Source: Mactra quadrangularis (taxonomy: Eukaryota; Mollusca; Bivalvia; Venerida; Mactridae). Taken from it: a DNA stretch of 64,000 nt. Below the pieces are notes generated by a model. It saw only the letters and a program-made list of their open reading frames with translations, had not been told where the DNA came from and searched no databases. The stretch is from contig CM046304.1 of the NCBI GenBank assembly GCA_025267735.1, forward strand, positions 25,361,381 through 25,425,380, given 5' to 3'. This document shows positions 12,407-24,227 of the stretch, one piece after another. The translations under genes were made by a program, and so were the position numbers. Positions within the stretch are counted from its first letter, which is position 1. Each line of letters starts with the position of its first letter.

Positions 12407-13789
12407 TACATGGGTGAAAGTTGTGAAAACTGAAAATACTGAAGAAAATGCTGGGGGCCAGGGGGCCGCTAGGACCCCCGGTGGGTCCAGGGCAACGCCT
12501 TGGCGGGGGTTCAGGGGGCCGGAGGCCCCCTAAAGCTGACAGTGTAGAAGCAAAATAAAGCAGTAAAATCAAGCATTCATGGAAGCTAGAGGAACTTTTT
12601 AGGACTTCTGAGTAAAATATCTATGTACATATATTAAGCATTTTGGTACTCATGAGTACTTCATAAGTTCTTAACTTGACCCCCTCATCATTCAAATTAC
12701 AAATTGTATGGTATATAACTATCTTAATTCTTAAACATGCCATCAAATCATTTAAAGTTAGTATATAAGACCAAGCTGAATGTACACAGAGAATAATTTC
12801 AATCCACTTTGCAAGTGAAATTGATAGATAAGTCTTTTTTGGCAGCAGGTATATCTTCATTGAAGAATGATCTAGTTGCTATCTGATTGCATGTAAAATA
12901 TTTTTTTCACAGACCAATGTCATGCTTATTTTGCACTAAGAACAGAACAAGAGCTGTCAGAGACAGCATGCTTGACTTAGTAAGTATTTGTCACAGGAGA
13001 TGATGTTGATGATAAGGAACATACATATTTTAAAATTTGAAAATATAACCTTAACAAATTTAAAGTAAATAAATAAATAAAAAAATAAAAAAAATAAGTT
13101 CTAGCAGCTTCTATTACACTCCTTGTCTGACTTGATATTTTGATGTATCACCAATAACTATTGTTCAATATATTGCTACAAAATTTTATATCAATGGCAG
13201 CTCTTTTGGCAAACAGACCCATGTATTAAATTACATACACATTGGTAATGCCTATGTTGTTACTCAAATCTTGTTTTACATGTTGTCCAGCTGACAAAAT
13301 GACACCCGAGTTCCAAGACTCACAATATTAGAAATTTTGAATGTAAACAAATTTGTCTATTTAATTTATACATATGCTGATCATACAATATGAACATTCA
13401 ATTTAAAACTTCCAAGATTACTGTATAAATTTAGAATCAGTTCTGCTAACATCATCATGGACCAAACCTGTTAACTTTGGTGTATAAGTAAAGTCTCAAT
13501 GTTATTGGGTAAATTATAAAGAGATAGGCTCAACAACATACAACTGCTCAATATAATTAAGTCATCCAAAATGTGTACCAGCATCCCTATACAATAATTA
13601 TGGACCAGTCCTGTTGACTTTTTTGGAGTATAAATAAAGTTAAAGTATTATTTGTGAAATACTGGATTGATTCAAATTGGATTGACCCCCCCAAATTTCT
13701 CAACGGATTTACATGAATTGGAAAAATGGCCTTGGCGGCCGTCGAAAATACGGAATTCCGTCAAAATACGGAAAACTTTCACCCATGTA
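12407..13789. mobile_element. Candidate DNA transposon with TACATGGGTGAAAG ends
   Basis: The left end is TACATGGGTGAAAGTT; the complement AACTTTCACCCATGTA ends at 13789. The left part contains a GC-rich block (12449-12535) rich in ggggcc and ggggtcc, unlike its surroundings. No transposase-like ORF is seen and no clear target duplication was found, so boundaries are provisional. Confidence 0.5.
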
Positions 13790-14675
13790 TTATATAAGGT
13801 GCAAATTTGAACCTAAAATTTTTTTGCATAATAGAACAATTTCTGACATTCATACTCTCTAGAAATAAAGCCAAGCCTTGCTCTCACTTAAACTAGTCTT
13901 ATCCATTGGGTCATTTGCCTGACATAACAGCTGAAATCAAAACTCAATGACTTTTCAATTACAGTCTACATTACAAGGATATGAAAATGGTTGCCCAAAC
14001 ATATTGTTTTAGTAAAAAGCTACATATCTCGTTTGTTGATTTTTGATTGCCCAAGAGAAAGTTTTGGTTGTCCCAGCAACCAGACACCCACTTATCATCT
14101 ATAGACTACAATTTTACAATATATTTGCCTTAAACACATGGACCATCTGAAAAAACAACTAAAACTCCAGAATTTTACGTCAAAAACATTTTACATAAGA
14201 AAAAGGACCCTTACATATTAAGTCGGAGGTCCACTTCATACTGTACATTACTGAGCTTCGACTACGGTCAAACTTGATATATGAAACATATTAAGTCCCC
14301 CAAAAATCCTGATTTCATGGCCTATCTTGAAAAATAAACCTGTAACCCAAGTAATCAGAAGATAAGAAAAGTAATATACTTACTACTCCATCTAGATTAC
14401 TGATATATACTGAATGTCTAGTCTCTTCAATCTTAGTCAATATACAGCTGTCAATTTTGGATCATTAGTGACAATCACTTGACTACCTCCTACACTTTGT
14501 AACTGAAATACATGTACAAGTATTTTTACAATAAAATGATATTTGATATGGTTGGCACACAGGTGCCAGACACAATTTTCCTTCTTATTGTATATAAAGA
14601 GACTCACTAGATGTACAATTAGTAGGAAAATTGTAACCGGCACCTGCAAGATGGCATTTAAAATTTAACAAGAAA

Positions 14676-14985
14676 TGTAATGTTGAGTCCACATTAAAGC
14701 CGTATTTAAAAAACTTTATTCCAAAAATTACTAAGGGCCATAAAGGTAGGTAGAGTTGTGGTTACTGTCTTATTCTGTTGATCCCATGGTATGTTATCAT
14801 AGTGTTAAGTTTCATAAAGATCTGAAATAAATGGCAGAGATATATGCTAAATTGAAAACTTTAACTTAATTGTTATTCACACTGGAGGTCTGCCAACCCA
14901 CCCAACTGCCCGCCCATGTTTTGCCAAACTATTAGTCAAATTTTTTCGTTGAAAAATCCTGCTAAATATCCAGGAGAACAAGATT
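14676..14985 (+). repeat. Dispersed repeat D (copy 2)
   Basis: Same order of blocks as 5041-5350: ccacattaaagc, tagagttgtggttact, gtttcataaagatctg, and ttttgccaaactattagtca. Confidence 0.6.
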
Positions 14986-16440
14986 TTAGCATACTTTACA
15001 TAGCAAAATTAAATTTCTAAGGTTAAAAAATTATGGAACCTTGGGACCAGTACTGAAAACTGCACCCTTGAATTGAAGTTAAACGAAAGATATTTTTAAA
15101 CTTTGGCGAACTATTGATTTCCCTCATATGAGAATGCTCAGAAACTATAATTCTTTTTAAGTGACTTCAATATTAACAAGTTTGAGCAGGCCGATAATGC
15201 AAGCAATAAGATGAAAACTACAGCCTACAGCAATAAGATCCATCTTACTGTTATTGAGTTTTTGTCCAAATACTGTTGACTGTTTTTTTCAAATTATCTT
15301 GTTTCTTCCACATAGACATTGGTACCTCATTAGCGATGATTTCAACCTGAAATAAATAAAAAAACAGAGAAAAGAAACCCCCAAAAAGTTATGAGTATGT
15401 ACATCATGTGTAGATTTTGTTTGTTATACTGGCATGTTTGTGTACAAGTAAAATGATTTTGTTGAGCCTACAACTGTTCTATAGTGTTGTTAAAGTGAAT
15501 ACATATGTGTCTTTGCTCTGCGAGTCAAACACTTGCTTGTAAAAAGATAACTAAGATAGTGTGCTGGTCAAAACAGCTTCTCTTGACATAGGGCAATGTA
15601 GGGCATGACTTGGTTCAAGTACTGTATGTAAGCAAAGAAGCTATTTATGGCTGAAAGAAAAACTGAAGTTGTATTATATTCAGAATAAACCATTTGTACA
15701 CCAGTCACATGTGTGTAAGAAAAGATGTAATATAATATAATTCCATTTAAAGATATCTGTATCACTAAGGATAAGAGTAAGTTTAAATCACAATGAATTA
15801 TTTCTGACATATATTCCATAGACAAAGAAACAGTGACATGTATTGGGTATGTTCATTAATGTATAGTACACTAGATGTTACAAAAAGGAGGTGGGGCATG
15901 GCTTACAATCAGAACTATTATCAAGATAAAAATATATTTCCACCAAAATGAACATTTTGTGGGGCAAATGATCTGATTTGATGCTGGCTTTGTTGCTTGC
16001 AATGACGTAATGCCATAGTAGAACATTTGACAAGAGTGCCAAGATGGTTTGATATTGGTCACCCAAGTTCAAACAATAATTTAGGTAACTGGTGTTAAAA
16101 CAAAAAAGATGCTGACCAAGCCTTTTGAAGGGATAAGTATAATAGAAAATGGACATACTTTAAGCCAAATGGTTATTAACCATGAAACCTTTGAATTTCT
16201 TATTGATATACACTCAAAAATAAAATTTAATTTAATTAAGCATAAAAACTTCTAACTTAATATAAAAAATAGAATGCATGTACATGCTTATCAGAAACAA
16301 TGTTCCTAGAAATTTTGCCAACGAACTTAAGGATACAAGAAATAAGAAGTGGATGTGCCAATTACTTAGTCTAAATAAATTGCACATTAATGTAAATCTA
16401 TTGACAAATTATGATGACAAATTAAACTTTACATCTTTAG
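14986..16440. other. Intergenic stretch, nothing identified
   Basis: AT-rich sequence with only short ORFs in several frames and no recognisable protein, SINE head, inverted termini or tandem periodicity. Confidence 0.5.
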
Positions 16441-18625
16441 AGTTCAAAACAAAAACAAAATGTAAGTGCTTGACAAGAGATGTCAACCTACTGTGCAGTA
16501 TCTAAATGCACTGTACAGTAACCAGTACCGTCTTAGGCATTGCCTAGCCATGATGTGTCAACATGTCCGTGCAATGTATATCACTTACAAAACCTTCCAC
16601 TAAAAATCAAGAAAGAATTCGTTACTAAGATATCAAATTGCGTCATAAAGAAACAGTTAATACACTTAAATGTACCAATATATTAATTATACTAGTAAAA
16701 TGCAATTAAATAAGCCTAAAAGTCTATGTCATATAACTTGGCTCTAATTTAAATCTATTGAGAGAAATTTTAATAGATTAAATATTAACCTATGTTTTTT
16801 AGGCCTCAAAACAGAAACAAAATGACTTTGTAAGTGATTGACAAGACAAGTTAACGAGTACTGTCTTAGCCATTGCTGACAGGCGAAAAATATACCTCCA
16901 CATTACCGAAATGAGCAACAAGAAGGCATAAGACCTACTGACCACTCCTAAAAAATGAGTGACCAGAACAATGACAGGTGCTTTCCTCGCCCGTAATTTG
17001 TCATGTGCAATGTCTTTCACATACAAAACCTTACACTTAAAAACAATTAAATACTAAGTTAGATACTATTATCATAAAAAATTGCTACTTTAAGTGAAAC
17101 AATTCATTCTTGAAAAAAAACTCTTGCTTAAAAAATATACTAAAAAAAATTAAGAAACATACAAACATCAATACTTTATCGTACAAAAAAAACCTTACAT
17201 CAGTTGTAAAAAATAACTTACCAGCGAAATTTTAAAAGATTAAATATTAACCTATGTATCTTTAGTGCTCAAAACAAAAATAAAATGACTTTGTAAGTGA
17301 TTGACAAGACAAGTTAACGAGTACTGTCTTAGCCATTGCTGACCGGCAAAAAATATACCTCCACATTACCCAAATGAGCAACAAGAAGGCATAATACCTA
17401 CTGACCACTCCTAAAAAAATGAGTGACCAGAACAATGACAGGTGCTTTCCTCGCCCGTAATTTGTCATGTGCAATGTCTTTCACATACAAAACCTTACAC
17501 TTAAAACAATTAAATACTAAGTTAGATACTAACTTTAATCATAAAAATAATTACTACTTTAAGTGAAACAATTTATTCTTGAAAAAAAAACTCTTGTTTA
17601 AAAAATATACTAAAAAAATTAAGAAACATACAGACATCAATACTTAATCATACAAAAAATACCTTACATCAGTTGTAAGAAATAACTTACCAGCGAAATT
17701 TTAATAAATTAACCTATGTATCTTTAGTGCTCAAAACAAAAATAAAATGACTTTGTAAGTGATTGACAAGACAAGTTAACGAGTACTGTCTTAGCCATTG
17801 CTGACCGGCAAACAATATACCTCCACATTACCCAAATGAGCAACAAGAAGGCATAAGACCTACTGACCACTCCTAAAAAAATGAGTGACCAGAACAATGA
17901 CAGGTGCTTTCCTCGCCCGTAATTTGTCATGTGCAATGTCTTTCACAACAAAACCTTACACTTAAAACAATTAAATACTAAGTTAGATACTAAATTTTAT
18001 CATAAAAATAATAACTACTTTAAGTGTAACAGTTTATTCTTGAAAAAAACTTGCTTAAAAAATATACTAAAAAAATTTAAGAAACATACAAACATCAATA
18101 CTTTATCGTACAAAAAAACCTTACATCAGTTGTAAGAAATAACTTACCAGCGAAATTTTAATAAATTAACATATGTACCTTTAGTGCTAAAACAAAAATA
18201 AAATGACTTTGTAAGTGATTGACAAGACAAGTTAACGAGTACTGTCTTAGCCATTGCTGACCGGCAAACAATATACCTCCACATTACCCAAATGAGCAAC
18301 AAGAAGGCATAAGACCTACTGACCACTCCTAAAAAAATGAGTGACCAGAACAATGACAGGTGCTTTCCTCGCCCGTAATTTGTCATGTGCAATGTCTTTC
18401 ACATACAAAACCTAACACTTATAAAAAAAATTAAATACTAAGTTAGATACTTTTATCATAAAAATAATTGCTACTTTAAGTGAAACAATTTATTCTTGAA
18501 AAAAACTCTTGCTTAAAAAATATACTAAAAAAAATTAAGAAACATACAGACATCAATACTTAATCGTACAAAAAATACCTTACATCAGTTGTAAGAAATA
18601 ACTTACCAGCAAAAATCTTAAGATA
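16441..18625. repeat. Tandem array, unit about 460 bp, four good copies plus one old copy
   Basis: The marker gacaagttaacgag occurs at 16845, 17308, 17769 and 18226 (spacings 463, 461 and 457). Whole units are nearly identical, including their AT-rich spacers. A more diverged relative lies at 16441-16640. Each unit carries a minus-strand ORF of 70-82 residues. The run of A in cctaaaaaatgag is 6 long in the first copy and 7 in the others, which shifts the frame, so protein coding is unlikely. On the minus strand gctggtaagt resembles a splice donor. Confidence 0.85.
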
Positions 18626-18960
18626 AAAAAATAACCTACAAGCAAAATTTGAAGTTAAAAATGAAAAAGTCAAAATTTTAACTTTATATAGAAAAAAAAA
18701 CATGCAAATACATCACAGACTCCATATATTTCAATCAATCTTCATTTGAACAAAGCCTACTGTCCATCGCATGAAAAAAACCTTTTGTAAAACATTTTTA
18801 ATAAATAACCAAAATCAAATGCAAAAAGCTAACCTACGAGCAAAATTCTAAGATTGATAAAATAAACTACCAGAAAAATTGTTTAATAGGGAATAAAAGT
18901 AAAATAAAGAAAAAACATGCGAACACATCATGAACTCCATAAATATTAATTGGAGAGGTA
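18626..18960. repeat. Short tandem repeat, period about 215 bp
   Basis: Blocks such as aaaaaacatgcaaatacatc and gactccatatat near 18690 recur near 18910 with a few changes (acatgcgaacacatcatgaa). The unit follows directly on the 460-bp array and starts with a fragment of it (cttaccagcaaaaatctta). Confidence 0.6.
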
Positions 18961-19089
18961 AGACTCAGTGACCAAGTGATATCGACCATCTCTATTTGTG
19001 ATAATTAAAGTCTTCTATCGTTAGACTAACACCCCAGGTGAAATATTTGCTGAAACCATATGAAATGCAAATTGCTTTCCATGCATTTA

Positions 19090-19525
19090 ATGTTTACAGT
19101 AGACTTACCAATGACAAGATAGAAAAATAGGAAAATATACAAAGAAAAGAGTAAGAATGGGTATGTGTATTTGAAAGATTTAATGTGTATTGCACACTAC
19201 AACATGCATTTCTATATTAATAATAGGTTTGTGTATACTAAAGCATGAAAAGATAGAAAAAGATTCCAAGAAACAGAAAGAGTTGGTACATTTAAAGACA
19301 GATTGAATGTTCATATTACCACATGAACTGCATATCACCACAATTTTTTACATTATACATGTATGTTTGACTGTATACTTACCCATGACAAGAACGGATG
19401 ATAGGAAAACAATTCAAAGAAACAGAAAGAGTTGGTACATTTTAAGACAGATTGAATGTGCATAACACCACATGAACTGCATATCACCACGATGCAATAT
19501 TACAATATACATGTACGTCCAAGGT
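19090..19525. repeat. Tandem repeat, period about 148 bp, two to three copies
   Basis: The block gaaacagaaagagttggtac is present at about 19270 and 19418, and gacagattgaatgt and catgaactgcatatcaccac follow each. A poorer relative lies at 19100-19240. Confidence 0.7.
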
Positions 19526-19549
19526 TTGTCAAGACTTGAGTATTGTTTT

Positions 19550-20395
19550 TGTTACAATACATTTAGGGTATAATGTGTCATACAGCAACAAATATAGAAG
19601 TGATTTTACCATGTGTTATTTTCAGTTATATAAGTTATATAAGGCACACACAATCAGAATGATTTTATCATGTTTTATTTTCATGTATAAAATGCATACA
19701 CAATGGAAATATGTCATACAGTGACAAAGAAAGAAGCAATTTTATCATGTATTATTTTCAGTTTCCTGGTATATAATTCATACACAATGAAAATGTGTCA
19801 TACAGCGACAAAGAAAGAAGCAATTTTATCATGTGTTATTTTCAGTTATATAATGTATACACAATGAGAAAATGTCATACAGAGACAAAAAAGTGATTTT
19901 ATCAAGTGTTATTTTTAGTTATATAATGCATACATAATGAATATGTGTCATACAGCGACAAAGAAAGAAGCAATTTTATCATGTGTTATTTTCAGTTATA
20001 TAATGTATACACAATGAGAATGTGTCATACAGAGACAAAGAAAGAAGCAATTTTCCATACATATAATGCACACACAATATAAATGTGCCATACAGCCACA
20101 AAGAAAGATGCGATTTTTCCATACATTATTTTTCAGTTATATAATGCATACACAATAAAAATGTGTCATACAGCGACAAAGAAAGAAGTGATTCTACCAT
20201 GTTTTTTTTTCAGTTATATAAGGCATGCACAATAAAAATGTGTCATACAGCGACAAAGAAAGATGCGATTTTTCCATACATTATTTTTCAGTTATATAAT
20301 GCATACACAATAAAAATGTGTCATACAGCGACAAAGAAAGAAGTGATTCTACCATGTTTTTTTTCAGTTGTAAAATGCATACACAACAAGAGCAC
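19550..20395. repeat. Minisatellite, unit about 77 bp, about 10 copies
   Basis: The block tcatacagcgacaaagaaag recurs at about 19578, 19713, 19798, 19875, 19948, 20025, 20088, 20166, 20245 and 20319. It is followed by an ATTTTCAGTTATATAATGCA-like block. The 97-residue ORF at 20163-20456 is the repeat translated and is not a gene. Confidence 0.85.
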
Positions 20396-22305
20396 CGCTA
20401 GGCGAAGCATTACATGCCCGATAGTTTTTTTTTTGGTAAAGATGATGCATTTGTAAGACATGAGAATATTTCATATATACTGTTGTAATAGTGACCTTGA
20501 CCTTTGACATTGTTACCACCAAATCAATAGGGGTCTTTTACCGGATATGGACAAGCATCTTTTGAAGTTTGAATATTGTGGACCAAATGGAATGCTCCAA
20601 AAACTGTTTTCAGTTTTAAGGTAATAGTGACTTTGACCTTGTGACCCCAAAATCAATAGGGGTCTTCTACGCGATATGGAATATCATCCTAAGAAGTTTG
20701 AATATTGTGGGCCAAATGGAACTTAAGTTATGCTCCGGAAACTAAATTGCCAACGGACGGACAAACGCCAGGGGGTATAACACAATCAGGGTTTTACGGG
20801 ACGCAGGAATCCGCGTCCATATACGCATAAATCACCAAGTTGTACGCATACAAATTGAAGGCTGCATCCATGTGGACGCACAAAATGTGTCTGAATCATA
20901 GGTAGCGAAATCAGCTGTTCGGGTCATACATTTTAAGGTCCGGCCGTACAAGTCATTTCATTCTTCATTTATTTAAAATGCTTTTACCTCTGAGTAACTT
21001 CGTGGCAATTATAGATATATGTACACAACGGTACAAATCGTCGAGCAGATTTGTCGTATATTCGGCGAGAACATAACGTTTTCGAATTAACGATAGTCGT
21101 CATTTTCTGTGTTAAAAAGTTGGAGCTATATGCCATGCGTATTTGGGTGTATATAATATTAATTTTAATAAGAAATCTTGACTTATTACATTACAAATTG
21201 TTATGTACACCCAAGAAGTTAATTCTTTAATTCTTTGCTGCAATTAAAATCAATATTAATCCATTGTTTGATGACAAACATAGGTAAGCAGTTTCGTACG
21301 GAATGTAACAATTTATGTTAAGATGTTTGTCGGAATTTTTCACACTTTGTCGATGTTTAATTATGTAACAATGTCATAATTGCTAAGACTCATTGTGAAA
21401 GCTTATAGTCCAATTTAATTAATTGTTATTTTGAATTAATTCTTAAAACAAGCGTGGCCTAGTATTTTAATTGTTGACTTTAGTTGTCAAGCATATAATG
21501 GCCGACGATCGCAGGAAATCGAATTTGCTTTGTTACAAAATTCCTTGAAAATAAACGTCAAAGCAAACTGTTTTAACATCATTTTACATTTGAACAATGT
21601 TTTTATTTAAAATTTAGAATAAGTTTTCGTAAAAATGAATCCCTTTCATCATTGGGACAAATGTCATATATTTTCGCGACCCACGCTATCGCAAATTTGA
21701 AAGAAACATTCTTATATATACGTTAGTAATATAATTAGCTTATTATTTTGCAAAGTGGATTGTCTTAATTTAGCATACAATGCCTCATGAAATGACAAAT
21801 TCAAACATAAGAGCTCGTTTTCGCACTTGCGTAGTTGTAACAAAGAACTGATATTTTCTTTCTTTCCAACAATATTTGTTCTGGTAAAGTTTAAAGCATA
21901 TAATGTCATATTCATAAATCTAAAACTTGATTAAATACTGAAAATGATATCATAACTTCGCATGTATCATTGACATGGTATCTTTCTTGTAATCAATGGC
22001 ACACAGTTGAAAAACCAAACACCTAGATGAATGAAATTATTTCTGTCTAGTCACATGTTTCAAGTCATAGTTTATCTTAATTTGAATTACATTGACTATT
22101 TATTTGTATCTTTATATTGCTGCCATTTATATAAAGAAAAAAAATACACACCAAGTGTGAGCAAATCTGTTGGACTCCCAAATTTGCTCATTGGACTCCT
22201 ATTTTCACAGGACCTGCGTCCATTGGACCCTTAAAAGTTGAGTGCAATGTAAAACCCTGCACAATATGTCCGAAAATCTTTCGGGCATATAATTATGAAA
22301 ATGAA
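20390..22305 (+). repeat. Dispersed bivalve-type repeat, split by a transposon
   Basis: Left part 20390-20786 contains acaagagcaccgctaggcga, two copies of gaccttgaccttt-like and caataggggtctt blocks, then gacggacggacaaacgcc and ggggtataacacaat. The continuation atatgtccgaaaatctttcg starts at 22262. The two halves rejoin exactly when the element at 20787-22259 is removed. Confidence 0.7.
20787..22259. mobile_element. Non-autonomous DNA transposon, 1473 bp
   Basis: Inverted ends are CAGGGTTTTAC and GTAAAACCCTG. A 6-bp duplication cacaat flanks it (20781-20786 and 22260-22265). Ggacgcagg/cctgcgtcc words lie near both ends as subterminal repeats. The CAGGG start resembles hAT elements, but hAT duplications are normally 8 bp, so the superfamily is open. 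No transposase is recognisable. Confidence 0.8.
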
Positions 22306-23492
22306 GCTTAAAATAAAACACTTACTCACTCGGTTTTACAATCAAGCTTCAAAAGAGTTATAAAATAATTGTTTGTAAAAATAATAAAATATCTGCACTT
22401 ATCTTTTTTTCTGATGACCATAAATTTCTTGTTCATAATCATCTAAAACAATCATCCACACACGTATATAGTACATCTGAAATAATAAATCAAACTTGAA
22501 AGAACAGACTGGGTGGTGCTAATGAAATTGTAAAAGGCTGATCATGGCCCAACTCTCTTTTAACAAAAAAAACAACACAAAACACATAAGAGCAGTCAAA
22601 GGACAATGCAGTCAACTTTGTGAGTGTTTTGTACGTGGCAAGGCCTATCTTTAAGCTTAAGTGCTTTCTGGACTAAGTTTTTCAAAGGCAATAATCAGTC
22701 AAAAAGTTATCAAATTCATATTTGTAAAATAAGAAAGGGGTATAACTTCAAACCAAACATTATACGCTGATATTCAATAAGATGGGACAATTAAGATTTG
22801 AAAAATGCAAAAAATAAAGTTCTGTCTATTTTTGTTTTGACTGATTTTACAAGTTGCTGTATGTATGAGGCTTGATATTATGCATGGGTTTGAACAATCT
22901 CGGACTAAATAAAATTTTACACATATTTGAATACCAGCACATAATTGCTACAGTAACGTATGTTTCTTTACAGAACACACTAATAAAACGCATATTCTTG
23001 GTCTGGTTTTGTATGTTTGTCTATGATTTAAGCAATTATAAGAAGGCAAGTGGTTGGTACTTGAAATACATACCTCAAAACGATAAATTCAGGACACAAA
23101 ATTGCTCAAATATGACTTAAATCTTAGATCAATGTATGCAAATTACAAAAAATAGATTAATGACCCTTGATACAATGACTTTCCAACTTGGAACAAAGTT
23201 CAAAGAGAACTAAATAACAATGGCCGTAAAAAATCAACATTACTGAATACATTTTAATAGTTTGTATACTTTACGCACTGAAAAATTCATAATCATGAAC
23301 GTCTAAAGAAATAACTAGTTAGTAACGTATGTTACAACAACACTGTTTAACTATCATATCCCAGTGTTATCAGTCACACCCAGTACAACAGTTTAAAAAT
23401 GTAAATGGTAGCACTAACTATTTTATATGTACTATGTCATATCTATAATGTTAATAGGTTTGCCATCAAAATCAAGTAAAAACAAATTTAAA

Positions 23493-23774
23493 ACAAGTAA
23501 ATCTGTGAGCTAATGCTCACTAGTGATACCCCCGCCAAAATCTAAAAATATGCGACAAACAGGAAGTAGATGAGCGAGGAGCATGAAATCGCTTTACACC
23601 ACATGGGACTATAGGATGAAGCAATATGCAAAGTTTCAGGCTGCTGCATGGTATAGTTGCTGAGAAAACTGTGACGGAAATTTTGTAACGGACGGACGGA
23701 CGGACGGACGCACGCACGCACGCACGGACAAGGGTAAAACAGTATACCCCCCTCTTCTTCGAAGCGGGGGTATA
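23493..23774 (-). repeat. Repeat C (GTCCGTCC family), complete copy 2
   Basis: On + it runs from ctgtgagctaatgctcacta through gataggatgaagcaat-like sequence to a (acgg)n/(acgc)n tract (23690-23738) and ends cttcttcgaagcgggggtat. The 65-residue ORF spanning it is present in every copy and is a translation of the repeat. Confidence 0.8.
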
Positions 23775-23855
23775 ATTAAGAGGTAAAAAAGTTACGAATT
23801 AGTCTCAAAAAATCAAAACAGGTAAATCGTATTCAAAGTTCATATAGTAATTCAC

Positions 23856-24227
23856 TTAAATATACAATTGAAGTAAAAATTGCAACATTCTTCCAGACAT
23901 TCCATGAGGTATTGGCACACTTATTTCATAAAACAAATCATTTGTCACCAAAATTACAGCCTCATAGGTTTGCCATTGGATGAGAGCTTGGCGCTGTTTC
24001 ATGATCGATGTGTTTGCTTCTTTATCATTATCGATTTGTAGCAATGTGCCATGTTCCCTAAAATAGTTCTGAACAAAATCTTCCGCGACGTATTCTAGTT
24101 CATCTTTGACAAAAAATGAATTCTGATATATGTTGTCTGTGTCGTCAGGAATTACAACAGCCTGTGGTAACGTATGTTTATAAAGTTTTTTCGCTGCTGT
24201 TGAATTTGACTGACGTCCTGTGTTCCT
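23856..24227 (-). CDS. Unrecognised coding-like stretch, possible exon or pseudogene remnant
   Basis: An uninterrupted frame of 123 codons on the minus strand ends at a stop at 23856-23858. It opens after an in-frame stop at 24228-24230 and has no well-placed ATG at its start. The composition looks protein-like, with charged and hydrophobic segments such as FFVKDELEYVAEDFVQNYF and ALIQWQTYEAVILVTNDLFY. I could not assign a family. It may be a last exon, whose acceptor could be the cacag about 10 nt inside, or a remnant of a transposon gene. It lies inside the GTAACGTATGTTAC motif cluster, and one motif copy is translated within it. Only its last 62 codons follow a Met. Confidence 0.35.
   Translation of the reverse strand, partial: RNTGRQSNSTAAKKLYKHTLPQAVVIPDDTDNIYQNSFFVKDELEYVAEDFVQNYFREHGTLLQIDNDKEANTSIMKQRQALIQWQTYEAVILVTNDLFYEISVPIPHGMSGRMLQFLLQLYI

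Noticed and set aside
12384..12572. Proline/glycine-rich minus-strand ORF
   Set aside because: It translates the GC-rich block of a candidate transposon and has no family signature.
16799..18392. Four similar minus-strand ORFs of 70-82 codons as a tandem gene family
   Set aside because: They are the 460-bp satellite in translation. The frame differs between copies because of an A-run length change, and spacers are equally conserved.
20163..20456. 97-codon ORF as a small protein with internal repeats
   Set aside because: It is the 77-bp minisatellite read through in one frame; the repetition follows the DNA unit.
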